From Nitrospirota bacterium (GTDB lineage: Bacteria; Nitrospirota_A; Leptospirillia; Leptospirillales; Leptospirillaceae), in NCBI GenBank assembly GCA_021844645.1, contig JAKBTA010000013.1, forward strand, positions 1 to 23,848: 23,848 bases of DNA, given 5' to 3'. Shown piece after piece: positions 15,260 to 22,571 of this stretch. Below the pieces are notes generated by a model that worked only from the letters and a program-made list of their open reading frames with translations, was not told the DNA's origin and did no database searches. How positions within the stretch are numbered: position 1 is the first letter of the stretch; each line of letters starts with the position of its first letter. The position numbers and the translations under genes are program-made.

Positions 15260-15433
15260 GACGCTCGCTTGCAATATCCCCATAACTATGCAAGATTTCC
15301 AGAATAGAGAGCCCTTGCAAACATAGGCAACACAACCGGACATCCGGAGGAGTGAACATTCATCGGGTCCCAATCAATCCAGGCAAAAACAACAGATTTC
15401 GTCTAACAATACCGCCATTGAAAGGAAATTTGC

Positions 15434-16592
15434 ATGAGCGAACAAGTCACATCCATTGAGGCACTCAGGGAACAGTTTCAGTCTGATGAAAAAAGACTGG
15501 ACCAGATCCGGAGGCATCTTTGACCAGGGAAGGATTAAAGGCCAACTCGAGCAGATCGAATCCCAGACGCAATCTCCCGAGTTCTGGAAAGATTCCTCAA
15601 GAGCGACCAGGCTCCTAAAAGAAAAGGCCCTTCTTGAAAAAAGGCTTGATCAGATCAATTCTCTCTGCGCAAAAGAGGAGGAGATCAAGACACTTATCGA
15701 TCTTTCCGATGATCCCGAGTTTTTAAGGGAGCTTTCAGCTGTTGCCCCTGCATTTTCAGAATTTGTCCAACAATTTGAGCTCAATGAAATCCTGTCCGAC
15801 AAAGAGTCTGACAATCCTGCCCTCATCGACATTCATCCTGGGGCAGGGGGAACCGAGTCACAAGACTGGGCCCAGATGCTTCTCCGAATGTACATGCGCT
15901 GGGGAGAGCGACACGGGATGACCGTTGAAGTGATCGATCTCCAAAGTGGCGACGAGGCAGGGATCAAAAGTGCAACCATCAGGATCAAGGGAGAGCACGC
16001 CTTTGGATATCTGAGCTCAGAGGCCGGGATCCATCGTCTGGTCAGAATATCTCCGTTTGACTCCAACAAAAGAAGGCACACATCTTTTGCCTCGGTTTTT
16101 GTATACCCGGAACTAGACGATGACATCATTGTCGACATCAGAGACGAAGACATCAGAGTTGACACCTTCCGGGCATCTTCTGCCGGCGGTCAGCATGTCA
16201 ATAAAACTTCTTCCGCTATCAGGCTCACCCATATGCCCACCGGGATTGTGATCTCGAGCCAGAACGAGCGATCACAGCTTCAGAACAGGGAGATGGCCTT
16301 CAAGGTCCTCCGGGCAAAACTTTATGAGCTTGAAAAGACAAGGCAGAAGGAAGAACTTGACAAGATCGCGGGGGCACAGAATAAAAAGGAAATTGGCTGG
16401 GGACACCAGATAAGGTCCTATGTTCTTCAACCATACCAGTTAATCAAGGATCATCGAACCGGTCTCGAATCCTCCCGGGTGAATGACATTCTTGACGGAG
16501 AGATAGACACATTCATCCGGGGATTTCTTCTTGCCCGATGGGAGGGAACGCTTGGTTCGGGAAGCAGCCACGATGACCTCCCTGAGGACTAA
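15434..16592 (+). CDS. prfB: Peptide chain release factor 2 (RF2), expressed by programmed +1 frameshift
   Basis: RF2 terminates translation at UGA and UAA. The gene is in two frames: a 29-codon leader from ATG 15434 ending in TGA (15521-15523), and the main frame from GAC 15522 to 16592. Joined, they give about 385 residues. The joint reads QIRRHL then DQGRIKGQLEQ, matching the family. The RF2 codon-recognition tripeptide SPF (in RISPFDSNK) and the catalytic GGQ loop (SSAGGQHVNKTSS) are both present. AGGA 7-10 nt upstream supports the ATG. The frameshift makes expression self-limiting: when RF2 is scarce, ribosomes pause at UGA and slip. It follows lnt by 174 bp and is followed by a hairpin at 16621-16649. 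Confidence 0.97.
15509..15524 (+). promoter_or_regulatory. prfB programmed +1 frameshift signal
   Basis: The site reads CGGAGG-CAT-CTT-TGA-C. It has an internal Shine-Dalgarno-like GGAGG, a 3-nt spacer, the slippery CUU and the in-frame UGA followed by C. Spacing is the same as in the well-studied E. coli site (AGGGGG-UAU-CUU-UGA-C). Ribosomes shift from CUU to UUU and continue in the RF2 frame. Confidence 0.95.
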
Positions 16593-16620
16593 CGAATAGA
16601 ACGCTCCAACCGGGGATCGC

Positions 16621-16649
16621 ATCCATCCAGCCCTCCGGGCCGGATGGAT
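16621..16649. terminator. Hairpin between convergent prfB and acetyltransferase genes
   Basis: ATCCATCC (16621-16628) pairs with GGATGGAT (16642-16649), enclosing a further GCCC/GGGC stem with a 3-nt loop and one A-C mismatch between. It lies about 30 bp past the prfB stop and 13 bp past the stop of the convergent gene. There is no immediate T-run on either strand, so it may be a bidirectional terminator of weak type or a 3'-end stabiliser. Confidence 0.55.
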
Positions 16650-16661
16650 AGCATTCCCCCC

Positions 16662-17123
16662 TTACACCTTTTTTCCATGAATTTTCAGTGTGACGCAAAA
16701 CCCCATGGACTCCCATGCCGCATTTCTTGACGGGTCATCTTTTGCCATCACCTCGAGGATCTGCACTTTCTGTCCAACCATCCAGTCCATCAGTGATTTC
16801 AGAAGCTTGCGCCCCTCCCCTTTGCCCCGGTGCTCAGAAAGAACATACCAGTGGAGAATCTGTCCAGCCAGTCTTGGGGATCCATAGGGTCGTTCGTAGG
16901 TATATCCCAGAGAAAAGCCGACCGGAGTCTGCCCATAGCTGAGAATGATGCCATGAACGCGATCCTTGACCGGCAACATGTTCATAAGGGCTTTTCTGCA
17001 ATCTGAAAACCCGGTTGGCCCAGCATCCGACAAGGGAGGGGCCTCCTCCTCCATCAGCCTGACCCAAAAAGCGGCAATCGTATCGATATCCGATAGACCT
17101 GCCTGTCTTATTGTGTATTCCAA
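16662..17123 (-). CDS. GNAT-family N-acetyltransferase
   Basis: Predicted acetyl-CoA-dependent acetyltransferase of about 153 residues; the acceptor is unknown. The fold begins YTIRQAGLSDIDTIAAFWVRLMEEE (beta1-alpha1). Motif A, which binds the acetyl-CoA pyrophosphate, is HWYVLSEHRGKGEGRKLL (R/Q-x-x-G-x-G). It ends with the motif B-like SRNAAWESMGF. An in-frame GTG at 17150 gives nine extra residues, but its Shine-Dalgarno match is poor. The TTG at 17121-17123 has GGAGG 5 nt upstream and starts right at the fold, so I choose it. The gene is transcribed toward prfB and away from the membrane protein at 17251. Confidence 0.85.
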   Translation of the reverse strand: MEYTIRQAGLSDIDTIAAFWVRLMEEEAPPLSDAGPTGFSDCRKALMNMLPVKDRVHGIILSYGQTPVGFSLGYTYERPYGSPRLAGQILHWYVLSEHRGKGEGRKLLKSLMDWMVGQKVQILEVMAKDDPSRNAAWESMGFCVTLKIHGKKV

Positions 17124-17250
17124 ATGGTCCTCCAGATAAAAGTTGTCCACTCTTTCCAGAAAAGGCTATCATTTCATCAGGAGCTTTGTAAGTGATAGAC
17201 TGAACCATGCGAGCCTTCCATTTTGAAGAGCCGACTGACAGGAGGTTTTG

Positions 17251-17634
17251 TTGTCCCAGCCACAAAAAGATGCCGATAATGCATGGACAGCGGCACTCAA
17301 GATCATGATCGCCCAGATCAAGGTAATGGTTGTATTACTCGTCGTCTTAATGACCTTCTTCACCATCTGGGGAAAGAATCACCTGCGTGACCGAAGCTAT
17401 CAGAATAAAATCGTCATGAGCCACCATCTGGTCAAGGTCGGGGAGTATCCGAACATGGACCAGGCATTGAGTCATCTGTCCGAAAGGGTCTCCGGGAAGA
17501 TCCTGACATTCAACTACTCGCCGGACATAACGGTCTGGTTCGGGAATCTGGCACTATTTGGAATCGCCTTCCCTGATGCCAAGGGCGTTATCAAAAAAAA
17601 TTCTGCAGGTTACGTCCTGTTTATGGAGGATTAG
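17251..17634 (+). CDS. Small membrane-anchored protein of unknown function
   Basis: I do not recognise a family. The 127-residue protein begins MSQPQKDADNAWT, followed by one hydrophobic helix (about residues 18-41, IMIAQIKVMVVLLVVLMTFF) and a soluble C-terminal part of about 85 residues. The part after the helix includes RSYQNKIVMSHHLVKVGEY and ends GYVLFMED. With a short charged N-terminus, a single-pass signal-anchor topology with the C-terminal domain outside the cytoplasm is likely. Two adjacent in-frame TTG codons are possible starts; GGAGG (17241-17245) is 5 nt from the second, which I choose. The gene is divergent from the acetyltransferase and 91 bp upstream of the LAN-domain gene, with which it may be co-transcribed. 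Confidence 0.7.
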   Translation: MSQPQKDADNAWTAALKIMIAQIKVMVVLLVVLMTFFTIWGKNHLRDRSYQNKIVMSHHLVKVGEYPNMDQALSHLSERVSGKILTFNYSPDITVWFGNLALFGIAFPDAKGVIKKNSAGYVLFMED

Positions 17635-17725
17635 GAAAAGATTTAAGTGATCGCTCACCTTTTGGGCCGGCATGACCGATAGGATATTCGACAATTCTGA
17701 CTGATTTCATATGCGGAGAAACTCC

Positions 17726-18382
17726 ATGAATATGACCGTACCCCTCTTTCCACTGCCCAATGTTGTCCTTTTTCCCAAAACACTGAGGCCCCTTCATATT
17801 TTTGAGCCGCGTTACCGCGCCATGATTGCTGAGGCGATTTCGGCCGATGGTCTCATCGGGATGCTGTTTTTAAAAGACGGCTGGGAGAATCAGTATGATC
17901 AAAATCCTCCGGTTGAACCAGTCGGATGTCTTGGAAGAATCATCCAGCACAACCAGCTTCCTGACGGTCGCTACTATATTACGCTTTTGGGCATTTCATC
18001 CTTTGACCTGATTTCGGAGATTCCCTCGGAACCATTCCGCACCGGACTGATTGAGACAAGGGAGGAACCCTCCGAGGACATCCTTTCTCCTGCCCTGTTT
18101 GAACGTCTGACCAATGTTGTCGATGAAATGGTTGAAACTCTTGATCTGGACAGGGAACTTTCATGGATCAAGGAATCAAACCTTGACCAGGAATCACTGA
18201 TACATCACTGGTCGGCATTTCTTCCATTCACCCCGACGGAAAAACAGTTTCTGCTTGAATCCCCCTCCATCAGGATCGAGGCTGGCCGGCTGTACGACCT
18301 CCTTTTGTTCAGAAAATTCGATTTTACAGAAGACACCTCCTCCATCGAACCAGGGAGCGGGACATGCGATCCGTTGCTATAG
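17726..18382 (+). CDS. Stand-alone Lon N-terminal (LAN) domain protein
   Basis: This 218-residue protein corresponds to the substrate-binding N-terminal domain of Lon without the ATPase or protease. The start MNMTVPLFPLPNVVLFPKTLRPLHIFEPRYR carries the hallmark P-L-F-P-L...V-L-F-P...L-x-I-F-E-x-R-Y signature. It is followed by GLIGMLFLKDG, VGCLGRI and DGRYYITLLG strands, then a helical C-terminal half (about 115-210). Such proteins are widespread, and their role is unsettled (substrate binding or adaptor functions are proposed). The ATG at 17726 has GGAG 7 nt upstream; the ATG at 17711 lacks one. The stop codon directly abuts the ATG of the DUF815 ATPase (no spacer), implying coupled translation. 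A full Lon is encoded elsewhere in this window (7578-10001). Confidence 0.88.
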   Translation: MNMTVPLFPLPNVVLFPKTLRPLHIFEPRYRAMIAEAISADGLIGMLFLKDGWENQYDQNPPVEPVGCLGRIIQHNQLPDGRYYITLLGISSFDLISEIPSEPFRTGLIETREEPSEDILSPALFERLTNVVDEMVETLDLDRELSWIKESNLDQESLIHHWSAFLPFTPTEKQFLLESPSIRIEAGRLYDLLLFRKFDFTEDTSSIEPGSGTCDPLL

Positions 18383-19297
18383 ATGCTTGACCGACAAGCA
18401 GCCGTAGGAGCTCTTTCCCGGGAAGGGCTTGTTTTCCGCCTGTTGTCAGAACCTGGGGGAAACTCCGTCCTGTATCCGATCCACCACCCCAGGATCATCT
18501 CTCCAGAACATCTGGTCGGGATGGAAAAAGCGCACGAGCAACTCGTCCAGAATCTGCTCGGGATACGAACCGGACTCAGCCCACTGCCAACACTGATTGA
18601 AGGGTTCAGGGGAACAGGAAAAACATCTCTTGCCCTTGCTGCCTGGCAAAAACTGAACACACCTCCTTTCCCCGCTCATAGCGCACCTTGTCATCTGGTC
18701 CAGATCGCAAGGGAAGGCATTCACGATATTGTTCCACTTATTGACGTCCTCTCCGAGACAACAGCTCCGTCGATCATCCTGATCGACGACCTGTATTTCA
18801 GGGACGGGGATCCCCTCCTGCATACATTCCGCGGAATTCTTGACGGAGGCATCATGGAGTTTCCGCCCCATGTGGCACTTATTGTGACTTCGAATCACCG
18901 GCACCTGATCGAAGAAAGGCATTCTTTCCGGGAGGATGCACTCAGGTCATCTGAGATCATCGATGAAACCATGGCTCTTTCAGACCGTTTCGGATTGACG
19001 ATTTCGACATGGGAACCCGATATGAAGACATATATCCGGATTGTTCTCTCCAAGCTCCTTGAAGAGGGAGCGATTGAGACCATTCCGTCAGGATGGGAAT
19101 CTGAGTTTTCGATCTTTGAGACTACTGAATGGGAAGTGTCCCGATCAGCCGCCAAAACTCCTCTATCGGGAACATTCCTGATGGCAAAGAAATTTTCTCT
19201 TGAACGGGGATCCAGATCAGGACGAACAGCCAGCCTTTTTGCAAAAATGGTCAGACGAGGCCTCATCGAGGACTGGCACTCTCCAGCCTTGAGGTAG
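18383..19297 (+). CDS. DUF815-family AAA+ ATPase
   Basis: Predicted AAA+ P-loop ATPase of 304 residues. It has Walker A GFRGTGKTS (74-82), Walker B IILIDDLYF (131-139), a sensor-1-like TSNHRHLIEE (169-178) and the family-typical DETMALSDRFGL (195-205) with a candidate arginine finger. This arrangement is characteristic of DUF815, a bacterial family whose substrate is unknown. No protease or nuclease domain is attached. The ATG at 18383 immediately follows the TAG of the LAN-domain gene with no own Shine-Dalgarno sequence in good position, so its translation is probably coupled. The pairing suggests that the LAN protein could present substrates to this ATPase, but that is inference. A small CCGAC/GTCGG stem just after the stop (19299-19318) may end the transcript. 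Confidence 0.88.
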   Translation: MLDRQAAVGALSREGLVFRLLSEPGGNSVLYPIHHPRIISPEHLVGMEKAHEQLVQNLLGIRTGLSPLPTLIEGFRGTGKTSLALAAWQKLNTPPFPAHSAPCHLVQIAREGIHDIVPLIDVLSETTAPSIILIDDLYFRDGDPLLHTFRGILDGGIMEFPPHVALIVTSNHRHLIEERHSFREDALRSSEIIDETMALSDRFGLTISTWEPDMKTYIRIVLSKLLEEGAIETIPSGWESEFSIFETTEWEVSRSAAKTPLSGTFLMAKKFSLERGSRSGRTASLFAKMVRRGLIEDWHSPALR

Positions 19298-19415
19298 TCC
19301 GACATCCACAATAGTCGGCAGAGACTCCTCTTCTTTCCCCATCCCCAGGCAAAGCCCATTGTATTTCGCGACCAATAGCACCATTGCCAGTGACAGACTG
19401 TCCCGACAGAAATAT

Positions 19416-19445
19416 TTGACCCATCCATTCAAAAAGGAATATATT
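19416..19445 (+). promoter_or_regulatory. sigma70-like promoter of the gua operon
   Basis: TTGACC (19416-19421) and TATATT (19440-19445) are 18 bp apart, both one mismatch from consensus, about 33 bp upstream of the guaB ATG. The flanking DNA is AT-rich, in contrast with the surrounding genes. No PurR-like operator was recognised. Confidence 0.6.
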
Positions 19446-19478
19446 ACTCAGATATAAAATTTTAAAAGAGAGGTCAGC

Positions 19479-20945
19479 ATGCTGCAAGAACCCGTCCCGA
19501 CTGGTCTAACCTTTGATGATGTTATTCTCGTCCCCCAATACTCAGAATATATGCCTGGTGATGTCGATACAACCGTTACGATCGTTCCCGGTATCACACT
19601 GAACCTCCCCATCCTCTCAGCCGCAATGGATACGGTAACAGAGGCCAGAATGGCAATTGCCCTTGCCCGTGAAGGAGGAATGGGAATCATTCATCGGGCC
19701 ATGTCCGCAGAAGATCAGGCTCATGAAGTCGACAAGGTCAAAAAATCCGAGTCAGGGATGATCACTGACCCTATTACAATCGGACCGGACCAGACCGTCG
19801 GGGAAGCGTTCGGAATCATGAGTACCTTTCGCATCTCCGGAATCCCGGTTATAAAAAACAGGAAACTCGTCGGGATTGTCACCAACCGGGATCTGAGGTT
19901 CGAGACCGGCTCCTCAAAAAAAATCTCGGAAGTCATGACCAGCAGGAATCTGATTACAGTACCCGTTGGAACGACCCTTGATTCGGCAAAGGAGCTGTTT
20001 CAGCTCCATCATATAGAAAAGCTCCCTGTTGTCGATTCTGAAGGCTACCTTCAGGGACTGATCACGATCAAGGATATTGAGAAAAAGATCAAATACCCGA
20101 ACTCTGCAAAAGACTCAAAAGGAAGACTTGTTGTCGGCGCCGCGGTAGGTGTTGGGGCCGCTGCAGTGGAACGGGCTCAATTACTCGTCAAAGCTCAGGT
20201 TGACATTCTGGTCATCGATACAGCCCATGGCCATTCCAAAGCCGTTGTGGAGATGATTCGCGAGATCCGAAAAAACCATCCGGACCTACCGATCATGGCC
20301 GGGAACATTGCCACGGGCGAAGCCGCAGAGACATTGATCAAGGCCGGTGCAAACGTCCTAAAGGTCGGGGTTGGACCAGGATCGATCTGTACGACAAGAA
20401 TCGTTGCAGGCGCAGGAGTTCCCCAGCTGACCGCCATTTCAAATGTCAGCAAGGTCGCCAAACAACATGCCGTCCCGGTTATTGCTGATGGCGGAATCAA
20501 ATATTCTGGCGATATCACAAAAGCACTTGCCGCAGGTGCGACAGCTGTCATGCTGGGATCACTTTTTGCCGGAACAGAAGAGTCTCCGGGAGAAACAGTT
20601 CTCTTTCAGGGAAGATCTTACAAAACTTACCGTGGAATGGGATCGATCGGTGCCATGGAGCGGGGAGGCGCAGACAGATACGGTCAGGCCGGCGCCAAAA
20701 AACTTGTTCCAGAAGGAATTGAGGGAAGAGTTCCCCATAAGGGAAGACTGGCGGATATGGTCTATCAGCTTGCAGGCGGCCTCAGATCCGGAATGGGGTA
20801 TTGCGGATGCAAGACAATTTCCGAACTGCAGGAAAAAGCTTTCTTTGTCAGAATCTCCTCCTCCGGCCTCAGGGAAAGCCATGTTCATGATGTCATCGTC
20901 ACAAAAGAAGCTCCCAACTACCGGCGAGAATGGGACGAAAGCTGA
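19479..20945 (+). CDS. guaB: Inosine-5'-monophosphate dehydrogenase
   Basis: GuaB oxidises IMP to XMP with NAD+, the committed step of guanine nucleotide synthesis. The 488-residue length is typical. The N-terminus GLTFDDVILVPQYSE is diagnostic. Two CBS domains (about 93-205) are inserted in the TIM barrel. The catalytic loop GPGSICTTR carries nucleophile Cys304, followed by DGGIKYSGDITKALAAGA and the flap region MGSIGAME. A Shine-Dalgarno-like AGAGG lies 6 nt before the ATG at 19479. The gene is 60 bp upstream of guaA and forms the classical guaBA operon with it. Confidence 0.98.
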   Translation: MLQEPVPTGLTFDDVILVPQYSEYMPGDVDTTVTIVPGITLNLPILSAAMDTVTEARMAIALAREGGMGIIHRAMSAEDQAHEVDKVKKSESGMITDPITIGPDQTVGEAFGIMSTFRISGIPVIKNRKLVGIVTNRDLRFETGSSKKISEVMTSRNLITVPVGTTLDSAKELFQLHHIEKLPVVDSEGYLQGLITIKDIEKKIKYPNSAKDSKGRLVVGAAVGVGAAAVERAQLLVKAQVDILVIDTAHGHSKAVVEMIREIRKNHPDLPIMAGNIATGEAAETLIKAGANVLKVGVGPGSICTTRIVAGAGVPQLTAISNVSKVAKQHAVPVIADGGIKYSGDITKALAAGATAVMLGSLFAGTEESPGETVLFQGRSYKTYRGMGSIGAMERGGADRYGQAGAKKLVPEGIEGRVPHKGRLADMVYQLAGGLRSGMGYCGCKTISELQEKAFFVRISSSGLRESHVHDVIVTKEAPNYRREWDES

Positions 20946-21005
20946 CTCTCCAACTCTTTTCATCCAAAAAACAACACTTCCCGCTTTCAATCGGAGAATT
21001 TGCAA

Positions 21006-22556
21006 GTGACCAGTCATTCAATACCCCGGCCTGTCGTGATTCTGGACTTCGGCTCCCAACTGACACAGAATATCGCACGAAGGGTAAGGGAAATGGGGAT
21101 CTACTCTGAGATCCATCCCTTTACAACATCAATCACCCAGGTCAGGAAAATGGAGCCTCTTGCGATCATTCTTTCCGGGGGCCCATCCTCTGTCTTTGAG
21201 CCGGATGCACCTTCAGTCCCTGCCGAAATTTTCAGTCTTGGGGTCCCGGTTCTTGGGATTTGTTATGGAATGCAGCTTATGGCAAAACTTCTTGGAGGAA
21301 AGGTAGTCCCTTCAGATGTTAGGGAATACGGTGTAACGGGATTTCATCGCGAAAAGAAGATTTCTCCCATATGGTCAGTTTTTCCCGATGGTGATCCGGT
21401 TCTTATGAGCCATGGAGACAGCATTCTCCATCTCCCTCCCGGATTTGTCTCGACAGGACATACAAAAACAACCCCTTATGCAGCAATGGAAAATGAAAAA
21501 GAAAAACTGTTTGGGGTGCAATTTCATCCCGAAGTAACCCAAACCCGGAATGGAATTGAGTTTCTACAATCCTTTCTTAAAAAAATTGCAAAAATTACTC
21601 CAAATTGGTCTCTGACAGGATACATTGACAGAAAGATCGAGGAAATTCGGGAAACGGTTCAGAAAGATCACCTGATTTGTGCTCTATCTGGAGGGATAGA
21701 CTCAACAGTCACAGCCCTTCTTTGCCATCGGGCAGTTGGGAGACAGTTCACGGCAGTCTACGTTGACAATGGATTGATGCGTGACGGAGAGACACAGGCA
21801 ATCATCAAAGACCTTCAGTCACTAAAACTCCCTTTGGTTGTCTCCCACAGTTCAGATCTCTTTCTTAAACGTCTGTCCGGAGTAAAAGACCCTGAGAGGA
21901 AGAGAAAACTGATTGGACGAACGTTTATTCATGTTTTCCAAAAAGAAGCAAAGCAGTTGGGAATGCCAAAGTTTCTGGCGCAGGGAACACTTTACCCTGA
22001 TGTTATAGAAAGCGTTTCCAGCAAAGGCTCCTCCAGCGTCATCAAAAGCCACCACAACGTGGGAGGACTTCCCAAAAGGATGCCTTTTTCTCTCGTTGAA
22101 CCGCTCAGGGAACTGTTCAAGGATGAAGTGCGTATCATCGGAAAAGAGCTGGGATTGCCAGACCATTTTGTCCATCGCCAACCTTTTCCCGGCCCTGGAC
22201 TTGCCATCCGTATTCTGGGATCCATCACCCCCGAACGCATCCGAATGGTTCGTGAAGCTGACCGGATTGTCCGCGAAGAGCTTGATGGTACGGATACCGG
22301 AAAGACCCTGTGGCAATATTTTGCAGTTCTTCTTCCTGTTCACTCTGTTGGAGTCATGGGCGATCAAAGAACTTATGAGAATGCGATTGCCGTGCGGACG
22401 GTCACAAGCGTCGACGGCATGACAGCCGATATCGGTGAAATCCCACATACCCTTCTCTGCCGAATCTCACACCGGATCATTTCCGAAGTCAGAGGGATTA
22501 ACCGAGTCGTTCACGATATATCCCCCAAACCTCCCAGCACAATTGAATGGGAATAG
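21006..22556 (+). CDS. guaA: GMP synthase (glutamine-hydrolysing)
   Basis: GuaA converts XMP to GMP using ATP and glutamine. The 516-residue protein has a class I glutamine amidotransferase domain (about 8-195) with the Cys86-His174-Glu176 triad (GICYGMQ and FHPEV). It is followed by the ATP pyrophosphatase P-loop SGGIDS (228-233) and a dimerisation domain ending in the family-invariant KPPSTIEWE. A TTG at 21000 is in frame, but GGAGAA (20993-20998) is placed better for the GTG at 21006, which gives MTSHSIPRPVVILDFGSQ. The gene follows guaB by 60 bp and precedes the pseudouridine synthase gene by 15 bp. Confidence 0.98.
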   Translation: MTSHSIPRPVVILDFGSQLTQNIARRVREMGIYSEIHPFTTSITQVRKMEPLAIILSGGPSSVFEPDAPSVPAEIFSLGVPVLGICYGMQLMAKLLGGKVVPSDVREYGVTGFHREKKISPIWSVFPDGDPVLMSHGDSILHLPPGFVSTGHTKTTPYAAMENEKEKLFGVQFHPEVTQTRNGIEFLQSFLKKIAKITPNWSLTGYIDRKIEEIRETVQKDHLICALSGGIDSTVTALLCHRAVGRQFTAVYVDNGLMRDGETQAIIKDLQSLKLPLVVSHSSDLFLKRLSGVKDPERKRKLIGRTFIHVFQKEAKQLGMPKFLAQGTLYPDVIESVSSKGSSSVIKSHHNVGGLPKRMPFSLVEPLRELFKDEVRIIGKELGLPDHFVHRQPFPGPGLAIRILGSITPERIRMVREADRIVREELDGTDTGKTLWQYFAVLLPVHSVGVMGDQRTYENAIAVRTVTSVDGMTADIGEIPHTLLCRISHRIISEVRGINRVVHDISPKPPSTIEWE

Positions 22557-22571
22557 AACGGTTGAAACACC

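Noticed and set aside
15351..15458. 35-codon GTG-started frame upstream of prfB
   Set aside because: GGAGGA directly touches the GTG with no spacing, and the frame overlaps the real prfB start.
19217..19432. Minus-strand frame at the DUF815-guaB gap
   Set aside because: It overlaps the 3' end of the DUF815 gene antisense, and the gap is better explained by the guaB promoter.
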